DNA of 21,933 bases from Stramenopiles sp. TOSAG23-2 (taxonomy: Eukaryota > Sar). A program made the translations under genes and the position numbers. How positions within the stretch are numbered: position 1 is the stretch's first letter; every line of letters begins with the position of its first letter. A model generated the notes under the pieces. The model worked only from the letters and a program-made list of their open reading frames with translations. It was not told the DNA's origin and ran no database searches. This document shows positions 16,001-21,933 of the stretch, piece after piece. Where the stretch lies: contig LT649522.1 in assembly GCA_900128395.1 (NCBI GenBank), positions 1 through 21,933 on the forward strand, in the 5' to 3' direction.

Positions 16001-17212
16001 ATTTTTACGATTTTGATAATATAGAAATACTTTAACAGAACCACCAGTCGTGCAGCGATAAATCTCGTCTCTCCATTGCATCATTGCAGAAGATGGACAA
16101 ACAACTAATGTCGGGCCAAATTCTTCCGGTTCCACCGTTTTCAACGTTGCAAGTGCATTTTTTAAATTTGGATACAAATTTGCACCGTTTTCATCCTTCT
16201 TCGCTTCTTCACCTTTTTTCGCCTTCTTTTTCGTTTCTGTACTTTGTGTTTTACTTTTCACGTAGCTTTTGTGGCTTTGGGGTGTAAAAGCACCGTCGTC
16301 GTCGTCATCATCATCCTCCTCGTCTGGATCATAATCTTCATCGTCGTTACCACCCTTTTTTTTCTTCTTCTTTTTCGTACCTTTTTTTTTACTCCTGGGT
16401 GGAGTTGTTACTTGTGGTGTAGAAGAGGATGACTTCTTTTCGGATGCAGTATTTTGTTTCTTACGACGCGAGGACTTTGTTTTACTTTTCGTAGCCTTGC
16501 TGCTAGATCCACTGCTACCGCTGTTGCTGCCACAGCAACCACTACTGCTGCTACTACTACTTGGGCTTTTTTTGGAATTGTCTTCTTCATCGTTCTCTTT
16601 CTTCGCATTTCCTTGTTGTTCTTTATATTTTTTCAAAATTGCTTTTCGTTCTGCTCGTGTGGCCATAATTAAAGATATTGCTTGCAATGTTTTCCCCATT
16701 CCCATTTCATCTGCTAACACACCACCACGTACATGTGAATCTTCTGATTTTACCATCCAACCTACACCCTCGCTTTGATATGGCATCAATTTCATTTCGA
16801 CTTTGGACGGTTGTTGGATTGATTGCATGCTTCGTTTTTTCAAAAAGTTTTTGTCATTCGGATCAATTTTTTGAATATGGCTTGGAAGACCCTTTTTTTG
16901 TAACTCTGCTAGTAAATCAATTTGATCAGAAGCTTTTAATTTTTCAATCCCCCAAATCTCATCTTTTGTAACTTCTTCACCATCCTGGCTTCTTGCACAA
17001 ATTAAATGTTGCCATGCATTGATAAAGCCGTTTGTTCCACCACCCCATTTCACTGGAACACCCACGCGCACCGTATCTTTTTTGATTTTTTCAGAGCATA
17101 ATCTACATGTCGCATGCGACGATTTAGCATATTCTGTAGTAAATTTATAAATATAATCATCCTCACCCGCTTTGGCCCAATCACCATCCTCATCCACTGT
17201 CATCGCCGCCAT
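13052..17212 (-). CDS. RAD16: RAD16-type SNF2 helicase with PARP-type zinc finger and two RING fingers
   Basis: This 1386-aa nuclear protein matches the Rad5/Rad16 group of SNF2 ATPases, which with Rad7 act in global-genome nucleotide excision repair in yeast. In order it has: a PARP-type zinc finger (about 36-70, CRLC ... WQHLIC); helicase motif I GVLADEMGMGKTLQAISL (about 165-180); motif Ia VVCPSS; motif II DEAHKIKG (about 771); and LTGTPLQN. Next are a RING-H2 (about 998-1080) whose halves are split by a Lys-rich insert, and a RING-HC (about 1110-1150, CIVC ... CGHIYTC ... CPVC). Last is the helicase C domain (about 1230-1350, FSQYNRMIDIVEWRL, AGGEGLNL, QRAHRIGQ). Several Lys/Ser/Asp-rich insertions (about 200-330 and 450-740) make it much longer than yeast Rad16 (790 aa). 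They include acidic runs and basic stretches that could act as localisation signals or histone-binding tails. The catalytic motifs are intact and no introns are needed. Many plus-strand frames over this gene are shadows. Confidence 0.93.
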   Translation of the reverse strand: MAAMTVDEDGDWAKAGEDDYIYKFTTEYAKSSHATCRLCSEKIKKDTVRVGVPVKWGGGTNGFINAWQHLICARSQDGEEVTKDEIWGIEKLKASDQIDLLAELQKKGLPSHIQKIDPNDKNFLKKRSMQSIQQPSKVEMKLMPYQSEGVGWMVKSEDSHVRGGVLADEMGMGKTLQAISLIMATRAERKAILKKYKEQQGNAKKENDEEDNSKKSPSSSSSSSGCCGSNSGSSGSSSKATKSKTKSSRRKKQNTASEKKSSSSTPQVTTPPRSKKKGTKKKKKKKGGNDDEDYDPDEEDDDDDDDGAFTPQSHKSYVKSKTQSTETKKKAKKGEEAKKDENGANLYPNLKNALATLKTVEPEEFGPTLVVCPSSAMMQWRDEIYRCTTGGSVKVFLYYQNRKNIKPRDLLKYDVVLTTYAVLEYDYRRQVNKQKVSCEYCNKLYLPRKLILHNQYFCGPNSMRTQKQQKTERTKTKKAALEKAKVTLKITKKKPTKKTEDGAKAVKKKPAKGKKGKRKAKMPTPTAIYRELMADANREAVPMYVSTKKKKKTGTEKNESPNGAKASETRKTNTTTNTRTMKSNDNNASQASTTTLARPLAKLQDSLTSGPLDPAPSSLGSSDSQTPRKRRAARSVTKTSPYFSGAKRKKEEKKKSAYIDDSYDEDYDPNEDSLKPKKKKNGKGAKKKATSRTRKPSMKKAPDTKKSKPRKKNGKKKVEESSSDEESSSEDDDDDSSSSDDDDVDDEEFTDRDGVNLRKSTLHRTKWLRIILDEAHKIKGRTNSTAKAVYALKSTYRWCLTGTPLQNRVSELYALIRFLVLAPHSYYFCKTKGCPCVSLYWEFGPRSKKCTKCGCTPMRHYSFFNKMVMNPIKRYGYIGDGRKAMLRLKQDILDVVMLRRTKVERAEDIKLPPLNINIEMLTLDASERDFYECIYKNSRSKFDTYVNKGTLLNNYAHVFQLLSRLRQTLDHPYLVVHGQFEGEKQNLPSKSSGHSDVCGICGFDILKSRDCVLSACHHTFHKSCLEEYTKEFNGENDGEENENSLSDTKQKKKRKRTATKKKKKKNNANGIDKVLTCPVCFIPLTVQMNEVRGLDETNDSSTITTEDPTKCIVCMEKERNALLVPCGHIYTCSDCTKIFRKRKNACPVCRATIRKVIVQTPSSSSSSSGSNNGSNSSRSTSTTTTTTRKRASSSKNILLGRKSIVQQLTMDNFESSSKVEAVLRHVKALAKTKGNKGIIFSQYNRMIDIVEWRLKDAGYNVVKLVGTMSLKQRSAVLHQFKTDPEIHIIIMSLKAGGEGLNLQEASHVFVLEPWWNPAVELQAIQRAHRIGQTKTVTAIRFITKDTIEERMSELQEKKQLVFEGTIDSSALALSQLTTDDLRFLFK

Positions 17213-17987
17213 GATGGATTCTGTTGGCTGTTTCTTCTAAACACAGAAATTAAAGAACCTGTTCGTGCGTTCCTCTTTTCTTTGACATGCACTTTTTCTT
17301 TTCACGATTGGCCACACCGTCTACCTTTTTTATATATATACTGTTGTAAATTTATTTTAGCCATTTTGTTTTTGTTTGTTGTTCTAATCGAATCGCAACA
17401 TCGCAACCAAGATATCAGGTTAAGGTTTTTGCGAATTGCAATGCTAATGCTGTGTCATACTAAATGGAATTTAGAGTTCATTTCCTGTCCTGTACTGTGC
17501 TACTGTGTCCCCATCCCTAACAGCCCTACTCCCAATAATAATTTTTGGTATTTCCTTCGCCAGAGAGAGATGAGGGCTACCAAAAAAAAAGTCAACATCG
17601 TAAGCCTATTTGTATGCTAATTAATGATTTCGTGCTTTTTTCCACCAAACTCCTTAAACTCCTAAAAACCTGTAGGAAGCCTATCAAATGTTGAATAATC
17701 ATACTTACATGTTATCATTTCGTATACTTTTGAGAAAATGATAAAAAATCATTTTTTTTGGAATTTTATTCTAGAAAATATAAATAATTGCACAATTTAA
17801 ATTTAATCTATTATTTTTATTATATTTAATAAGTCTAGACTATTATACTATTATTATTATTATTTTTACAACAATTATTCTCTTCAGCAACACACACATA
17901 CCTAATCGCTAGACGTGCCGTGACAACTTTCCAACCGTATAAGAAAACCATCAAGCAGCCCAAAGAAACGCACCAACCATTATCGTC
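17213..17987. promoter_or_regulatory. Divergent promoter region between RAD16 and the LRR/LNR gene
   Basis: This 775-bp spacer separates two start codons facing away from each other, so it should hold both promoters. The RAD16-proximal half is CT-rich; the LRR-proximal half is AT-rich (about 17740-17880) and becomes GC-richer just before ATG 17988. At 17522-17532 the reverse complement of GGAGTAGGGCT occurs; the same 11-mer is at 9318-9328 on the plus strand. No gene is seen. Confidence 0.45.
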
Positions 17988-19916
17988 ATGGACGTGCTTG
18001 ATAAACCAACCGACCCGAACGAGGTGGAGCTAACGGAGGTGGATAAAAAAACACCGCCGGAAAAAAAAAAGCCAGAGCAGCTGATCATAAACGTCAAAAT
18101 CACTTTTTGCACCCACGTGGGTTGGGACGGCGTGTTGGTGATGCTGTTCTCGTTGGGGATTGCCGGTCTGTTTGTCTATATTACCTATTTGTATACCAAG
18201 AAATTTCAAGCGTGGCATCGGCCCGGCGTGTGGGTATTTATGGTGTTTGCGGTGTTGTATGTAGTATTGGTGGTAAAGTGTTTGTGGACGTGGAGAAAAG
18301 TGGCGACGGCCTTTACGGAACAGCAACAGGCGGATAAAGATAAGGAGCAAGGTGAGCGTGCCCGTTCCAGGTCTGCCGCAGAACGTGCGAAACAAGCGGC
18401 TGGCAACGCCAAAAATATATATGAGAAATTGCAAGTGAATGGGCAATGGTTTTTGTGGAAGTTGTATGTTTCTGAACTGTTTGAGTCTGCGCAACAGTGT
18501 CTCAACTTAATAACCGTGTATTTATGTTCCCTTCCGGTGCCTGTTACTGCCTCTATGTGTTTTTTACTTGCGGTGGATTGTATCCATACAGCGTGGACGA
18601 TGACCCACAAAAATACACCAGCACGTAGAGATAGGCAGATAAAAACAGATGCTACGGTTGATTTTTTGTGTGTGGCGATTCCATTGTGTGTGATGTGGTT
18701 TGGGTATCAAGTGCCAATATCCATACCCGAGATGCTGTCTATCACGCTGATGCCCACCTTTTTTATGCTGGCGAAATTGGATGATATTTTGGAAGAAGGG
18801 ATTCATCACCGTGCTGCGCAGCAGGTGTTGAGAGAACAATCTATGCGGTCGTTCAAACAGAAACGACGCAGAGAGTCTCTGTTTCAACAGGTAGCACAGG
18901 TAGAAATGGCAAAAAAACAAGAAGATAAAGTGCCACGACCAGTGAGACTAGTTGCGGCAGGGTGTAAAGGATTGTTTGGACTTTTTTTTCTGGTGGTGGC
19001 GATAGCACATTTGGCGATGCGCCCTACTGGTTGCGACGTCACCACGTGGTCGAAGGGCTGTGTCAACAAGATACCTTTTTGCAAGAGTTTGTTTACTCCT
19101 ACTTGTAATTGTGCATCTTTAAAAATAGAAAATGATTATAAACTGGTGGCGTTGCCCAATACACTGGTGGATGAGATGACTGGTTTAAGAAAAGTGTTTA
19201 TACGCAATTGCAATTTGACTACCTTGCCACCGAGAATGGAGCGGTTGACGGAGATGGTGGATTTTGAGATATCATTTAATCGGTTGGAGGAGTTTATGGT
19301 GGATGTGTTGAAATGGGAGAAGCTGAATAAGTTGCATTTGATGTATAATAATATTAGTAGATACAACGAAAAGGCGTTGTGGACACATAATGAACTTGTA
19401 GGGCTTGCTATGTTTAATAATAGTATAAAAATACCTGCTACTGGAATACATATGCCCTCGTTGACTTTGCTTCATGTAGGAGATAATAATATTAAAATAA
19501 ATACTCCGTTTGATAAAAAAACTTTTCCAAACCTACTTTATTTATATTTGAATGGCAATAACCTCGTACAATTTCCGGGTGAATCGCTTCAATATTTTCT
19601 GGTTAAATTAGGTGTTGCTCGTTGTAATTTGAAATCATTGCCATCGTATTTATCAAACTTCAAGAATTTAAAGTATTTGGATGCAAGAGATAACAACATT
19701 ACTTACATTGATAACGAAATGAAGACTCTGATTGAAAACAATCAGATACAATCCTATTTTTCTGGAAACGCCTTTTGTAAAACAGACAAGTCATTAGATT
19801 GTTCGCCGCTCTGTTCAAAAAGTTGTTGGAGTAGAACAGCTTCAAATGATGGTTACTGTGATATTGAATGCAATACAGAAGAATGTCAATTCGATGGAGG
19901 GGATTGTAGCGATTAG
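17988..19916 (+). CDS. Multi-pass membrane protein with extracellular LRRs and a Notch/LNR repeat
   Basis: This 642-aa protein has an N-terminal cytosolic Pro/Lys-rich tail. About six hydrophobic segments follow (41-70, 79-101, about 171-203, 222-242, 247-266 and 325-346), with a charged Gln/Arg-rich helix after the second. After the last helix a Cys-rich linker (CVNKIPFCKSLFTPTCNCAS) leads into about seven leucine-rich repeats (about 375-590, e.g. LTTLPPRMERLTEMVDFEIS). The C-terminus is a single LNR (Lin-12/Notch repeat) with GYCDIECNTEECQFDGGDC, where the DGGDC end gives the typical calcium ligands. LRR plus LNR suggests an extracellular recognition receptor. I recall similar membrane/LRR/LNR proteins from oomycetes and other stramenopiles, which is my main lineage clue. 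Base composition changes inside the gene: about 50% GC over the membrane part, dropping to about 25-30% from roughly 19320. The ligand is unknown. Confidence 0.85.
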   Translation: MDVLDKPTDPNEVELTEVDKKTPPEKKKPEQLIINVKITFCTHVGWDGVLVMLFSLGIAGLFVYITYLYTKKFQAWHRPGVWVFMVFAVLYVVLVVKCLWTWRKVATAFTEQQQADKDKEQGERARSRSAAERAKQAAGNAKNIYEKLQVNGQWFLWKLYVSELFESAQQCLNLITVYLCSLPVPVTASMCFLLAVDCIHTAWTMTHKNTPARRDRQIKTDATVDFLCVAIPLCVMWFGYQVPISIPEMLSITLMPTFFMLAKLDDILEEGIHHRAAQQVLREQSMRSFKQKRRRESLFQQVAQVEMAKKQEDKVPRPVRLVAAGCKGLFGLFFLVVAIAHLAMRPTGCDVTTWSKGCVNKIPFCKSLFTPTCNCASLKIENDYKLVALPNTLVDEMTGLRKVFIRNCNLTTLPPRMERLTEMVDFEISFNRLEEFMVDVLKWEKLNKLHLMYNNISRYNEKALWTHNELVGLAMFNNSIKIPATGIHMPSLTLLHVGDNNIKINTPFDKKTFPNLLYLYLNGNNLVQFPGESLQYFLVKLGVARCNLKSLPSYLSNFKNLKYLDARDNNITYIDNEMKTLIENNQIQSYFSGNAFCKTDKSLDCSPLCSKSCWSRTASNDGYCDIECNTEECQFDGGDCSD

Positions 19917-19954
19917 TTATAAGTTGATACCATTGGTTTAACTATATAAATAAG

Positions 19955-20095
19955 TTAAAATAAATACGAGTATGAAGGTTGATAACATCTATTTACCTCA
20001 TCGGTAATTTCTGTTACAGGAGTTATTGTCACATTTTGTGAGATAGATATTAATATTGGCTCCCAGTCACTGTATTCTTTTGAGAGTAGGAATTG
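19955..20095 (-). pseudogene. Coding relic, left arm of inverted repeat
   Basis: The minus strand is open for 46 codons (FLLSKEYSDWEPILISIS ... TDEVNRCYQPS) to a TAA. It aligns with the frame of the right arm (20193-20351), sharing FL-SK, a central IS pair, EVNR and QPS. DNA similarity extends about 130 bp, from about 19974 to 20106, with small gaps. The upstream in-frame TGA (20096-20098) marks it as broken. It is unrelated to the adjacent LRR or collagen-like gene as far as I can see. Confidence 0.5.
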
Positions 20096-20192
20096 TCATG
20101 AGTAGGAATAAAAAATTAAAATACGCGTACATTTATTTTAAAATATAATCATTAATATTTATATATATATATATAGTTTAGTTTTTAATATT

Positions 20193-20351
20193 TGCTCATT
20201 CAAATTCCTACACTCCAAAAGAACAATTGTCGAGACCAATTTATCTATCTCACTAAAAATGCCAATATTTTCTTATTTTATAAAAACATTACCGGAGGTA
20301 AATAGATTACCTCAACCTTCTGTAGATGCTGAAGAAAAATGCTCATTATAA
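20193..20351 (+). pseudogene. Coding relic, right arm of inverted repeat
   Basis: The plus strand is open for 52 codons (CSFKFLHSKRTIVETNLS ... KTLPEVNRLPQPSVDAEEKC) to TAA at 20349. Reverse complementing it gives clear similarity to 19974-20106 (GAAGGTTGA, ATCTATTTACCTC, CGGTAAT, GTGAGATAGAT, TTCTTTTG, TAGGAATT). It has no start codon of its own except an internal ATG. The parent gene is not recognised; it could be a retroelement or a multicopy gene. Confidence 0.5.
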
Positions 20352-20425
20352 GAAGGAGGCGAGTACGCTATCCTGCCCCCCTATACACTATTATACATAT
20401 GTAATGTATATATAATTCTTATCAC

Positions 20426-21502
20426 TTAGCATCCACTATCACGAAGTGTTAACAATCGCCTCCTGCTCACATGTGAATTCTCCACTGTATATTGCGTTCC
20501 CGTCAACACCACGTCTTTGGAATAATGTTTGTGGCGTTTGTCTTTCAATTTTACCATTTTTTTGTCACAGCTATTTTCGCACTCCAAGGACATTTGCGAA
20601 TTCGTTTCATACTGGCATTCCTTGATGCATCTGCTTTTGCATTCATCATAATCAAGCAACTTACCGCAATAATTGCCAGCATCCTCATAAGCTCTTACCT
20701 TTATTTGGGCGCCAATTAAATACGGCCTTTCCTCACAATAGGGCAATTCACTTTGTAAATATCCATTTTTATCTTGTGTATTCAAATTAACCACCGCAAC
20801 CCATTCTTTTTCTTTTCCCAACACATCCATTGCAACCTGCTGAATGGAAATATCTTTGGCTTCAAACAATTTTGTTGGACATGATGTATCTTGAACATCA
20901 TATCGTAAAGTAGTCGATAACATATTCATATGTTTACTATTATTTAATAACGTTGGTGATATATCATTGCTTAAGTAATGTATTGCAATATTCTTGATTT
21001 CAGAACTAGATAAATCTAAATGGTTGTATCCTTTGCAAAATAACTTCTTTTTTGTCTTTAATTCGGTGGATTTCCATATTGAACCACCGCTGCATGTAGT
21101 GTTCTCACGTTTAACATTATTTTTAGACTTCGTTTTCATCACAGAGCCAATACGTTGAAATCCCCCCCCCTTCTTATCCCCATGGGATAATTTACGATCC
21201 TTTAATTGTCGTTTCAATTTTGGGTCATCCATGTTTGTTCGAAACGCAGTTTCAACTTCTTCTGTATATTCTTCTAACTTTTCATCCATAGCTTCTTTCA
21301 TCTGCTCTTTATCTTTGGCCGCTTGTTTTTTAAACTTTGACCCTTCTGCTTTTAATTCAGATTCTAATTTTGTAACAACTTTCTTTAAATCTTTTACACC
21401 TGATCCTTCGATTGATTTTCCAGGCTCTCCTTTCTCCCCTTGCTTGCCATCTTTACCATTACTTCCAGCTTCACCTGATGCAGCAATAAATGAACAACGC
21501 TT
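20426..21502 (-). CDS. Collagen-like, coiled-coil, Cys-rich secreted protein (5' end missing or in an upstream exon)
   Basis: The frame is open from 21502 down to the TAG at 20426. An ATG occurs only at 21301, but coding sequence clearly continues upstream of it. At 21413-21475 there are seven uninterrupted Gly-X-Y triplets (GEA GSN GKD GKQ GEK GEP GKS), a short collagen-like segment. A Lys/Glu-rich helix follows (about 70 residues, KVVTKLESELKAEGSK and on), then a mid-region with LSSSEIKNIAIHYLS, then a Cys-rich C-terminal domain (CKSRCIKECQY ... CENSCDK) of the kind stabilised by disulfides. Extracellular matrix or secreted use is inferred. No start codon is in frame upstream of the Gly-X-Y block, so a 5' exon supplying the signal sequence is expected; a candidate acceptor is GCATCAG ending at 21475. 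Confidence 0.65.
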   Translation of the reverse strand, partial: KRCSFIAASGEAGSNGKDGKQGEKGEPGKSIEGSGVKDLKKVVTKLESELKAEGSKFKKQAAKDKEQMKEAMDEKLEEYTEEVETAFRTNMDDPKLKRQLKDRKLSHGDKKGGGFQRIGSVMKTKSKNNVKRENTTCSGGSIWKSTELKTKKKLFCKGYNHLDLSSSEIKNIAIHYLSNDISPTLLNNSKHMNMLSTTLRYDVQDTSCPTKLFEAKDISIQQVAMDVLGKEKEWVAVVNLNTQDKNGYLQSELPYCEERPYLIGAQIKVRAYEDAGNYCGKLLDYDECKSRCIKECQYETNSQMSLECENSCDKKMVKLKDKRHKHYSKDVVLTGTQYTVENSHVSRRRLLTLRDSGC

Positions 21503-21933
21503 TTATTCTGTATAAATATGTTTCTTGTAGAGCTATACTTTTATCTTCTACATACATAAACTACTTTTTTAATTTAAACACTATAATATATAGCACTAAA
21601 AAACGTAAAAAAAAACACTGTCGGCTCTTCTGCACCTCGCGCCCCCCATTTTTGTATCAAAGACAGAAAAATTGATGCCACTTGGCCACTTCGTTTTCTA
21701 GTACTTCTAGCAGTATATGAAAAAATCCTATATCATGGATTATAAAAAAAAAAATTTGATTTTAATTTTTATTAATTTTTAATTTTCTACAAAATTTATT
21801 GAATTTATTTTAAAGGTCGTCTCCTCCCCCCTCTCTTCATTTACGTATAATATATTTTTTTTTCTTTTTCACCCCATCATATCTCATATTACACAGTATA
21901 TGATACAAAAAAACTACAAACTACTCTTATTAC
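21503..21933. promoter_or_regulatory. Upstream region of the collagen-like gene
   Basis: Besides the candidate exon above, this is AT- and homopolymer-rich DNA: A tracts around 21608 and 21746, and a C-rich patch at about 21824-21832. It presumably holds the promoter. No other gene is visible before the window ends. Confidence 0.35.
21565..21649 (-). other. Candidate first exon of the collagen-like gene
   Basis: ATG at 21649 (minus) opens MGGARCRRADSVFFLRFLVL, a basic start followed by a hydrophobic run fitting a signal peptide or anchor. The exon could end at a GTAGTT donor (intron 21475-21564, 90 nt, acceptor CATCAG), which joins in frame to the Gly-X-Y block. Frame agreement has a one-in-three chance of being accidental and no transcript is available, so this is tentative. 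Confidence 0.3.

Larger units (their letters stand above)
19917..20425. other. Convergent spacer built largely of an inverted repeat
   Basis: This spacer lies between the LRR/LNR stop (+) and the collagen-like gene stop (-). It is mostly occupied by two related coding relics in opposite orientation (19955-20095 and 20193-20351) separated by an AT-rich loop with a TA run (20159-20175). A TACGAGTA motif lies at 19965-19972, within the left relic. Confidence 0.6.

Noticed and set aside
13623-16971. Several long plus-strand open frames across the RAD16 gene (e.g. 13623-14153, 14946-15215, 16497-16778)
   Set aside because: They are antisense shadows of the intact RAD16 frame, rich in Phe/Ser/Val from reading Lys/Asp-rich coding backwards.
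1-21933. Giant-virus or prokaryotic origin
   Set aside because: RAD16 with PARP finger, a TMEM242-like protein, signal peptides and LNR domains, together with long AT-rich spacers and microsatellites, fit a eukaryotic nuclear genome; no viral hallmark gene or operon structure is seen.
1-21933. tRNA, rRNA or CRISPR features
   Set aside because: No TPsiC-type GGTTCGAATCC box with a cloverleaf, no rRNA signature and no regularly spaced identical repeats were found by eye.

Overview
The window looks like nuclear DNA of an AT-rich, gene-dense protist with few introns. Open frames of 1.2-4.2 kb have eukaryotic domain architectures: a RAD16-type SNF2 helicase with a PARP-type zinc finger, a TMEM242-like mitochondrial protein, and a multi-pass LRR protein ending in a Notch/LNR repeat. 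Intergenic DNA is strongly AT-rich with TA, GT and GA microsatellites. No operons, Shine-Dalgarno sites, tRNA, rRNA or CRISPR are seen. The multi-pass membrane/LRR/LNR architecture makes me favour a stramenopile (oomycete or diatom relatives), but this is inference and no marker gene fixes the lineage.

Layout: a lysine/serine-rich hypothetical gene with a frame break (+, 667-1417); a membrane ankyrin-repeat gene (-, 1688-2890); a rearranged segment (2656-3612); a membrane-anchored phytanoyl-CoA-dioxygenase-like/methyltransferase fusion (+, 4095-7103); a secretory thioredoxin-fold/TM/RING-H2 protein (-, 7408-8850); a 1.6-kb spacer with coding-like relics, a hairpin and a three-copy direct repeat; a secreted Asn-rich coiled-coil protein (+, 10485-11231); a TMEM242-like protein (+, 11838-12464); RAD16 (-, 13052-17212); the LRR/LNR membrane protein (+, 17988-19916); an imperfect inverted repeat made of two related coding relics; and a collagen-like, Cys-rich secreted protein (-, about 20426-21502, 5' exon uncertain).

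The most striking structure is at 2656-3612. A 420-bp block covering the 5' end and upstream region of the ankyrin gene is present twice in direct orientation with no differences seen. Between the copies lies an inverted piece of the dioxygenase gene (130 bp including shared edges, no mismatches seen) whose source is about 1.9 kb away. Both junctions show microhomology (8 bp and 4 bp). This is the signature of a very recent template-switching event, or of an assembly/library chimera. It leaves a truncated ankyrin ORF, separates the intact gene from its distal upstream DNA, and creates a piece complementary to the dioxygenase mRNA.

A second, less obvious system is a dispersed repeat with a coding origin. 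Two divergent copies form a large inverted repeat at 19955-20351, and an internally deleted third copy lies at about 1406-1480. The genes do not form one pathway; they look like an ordinary set of unrelated eukaryotic genes, several with a secretory or membrane destination.
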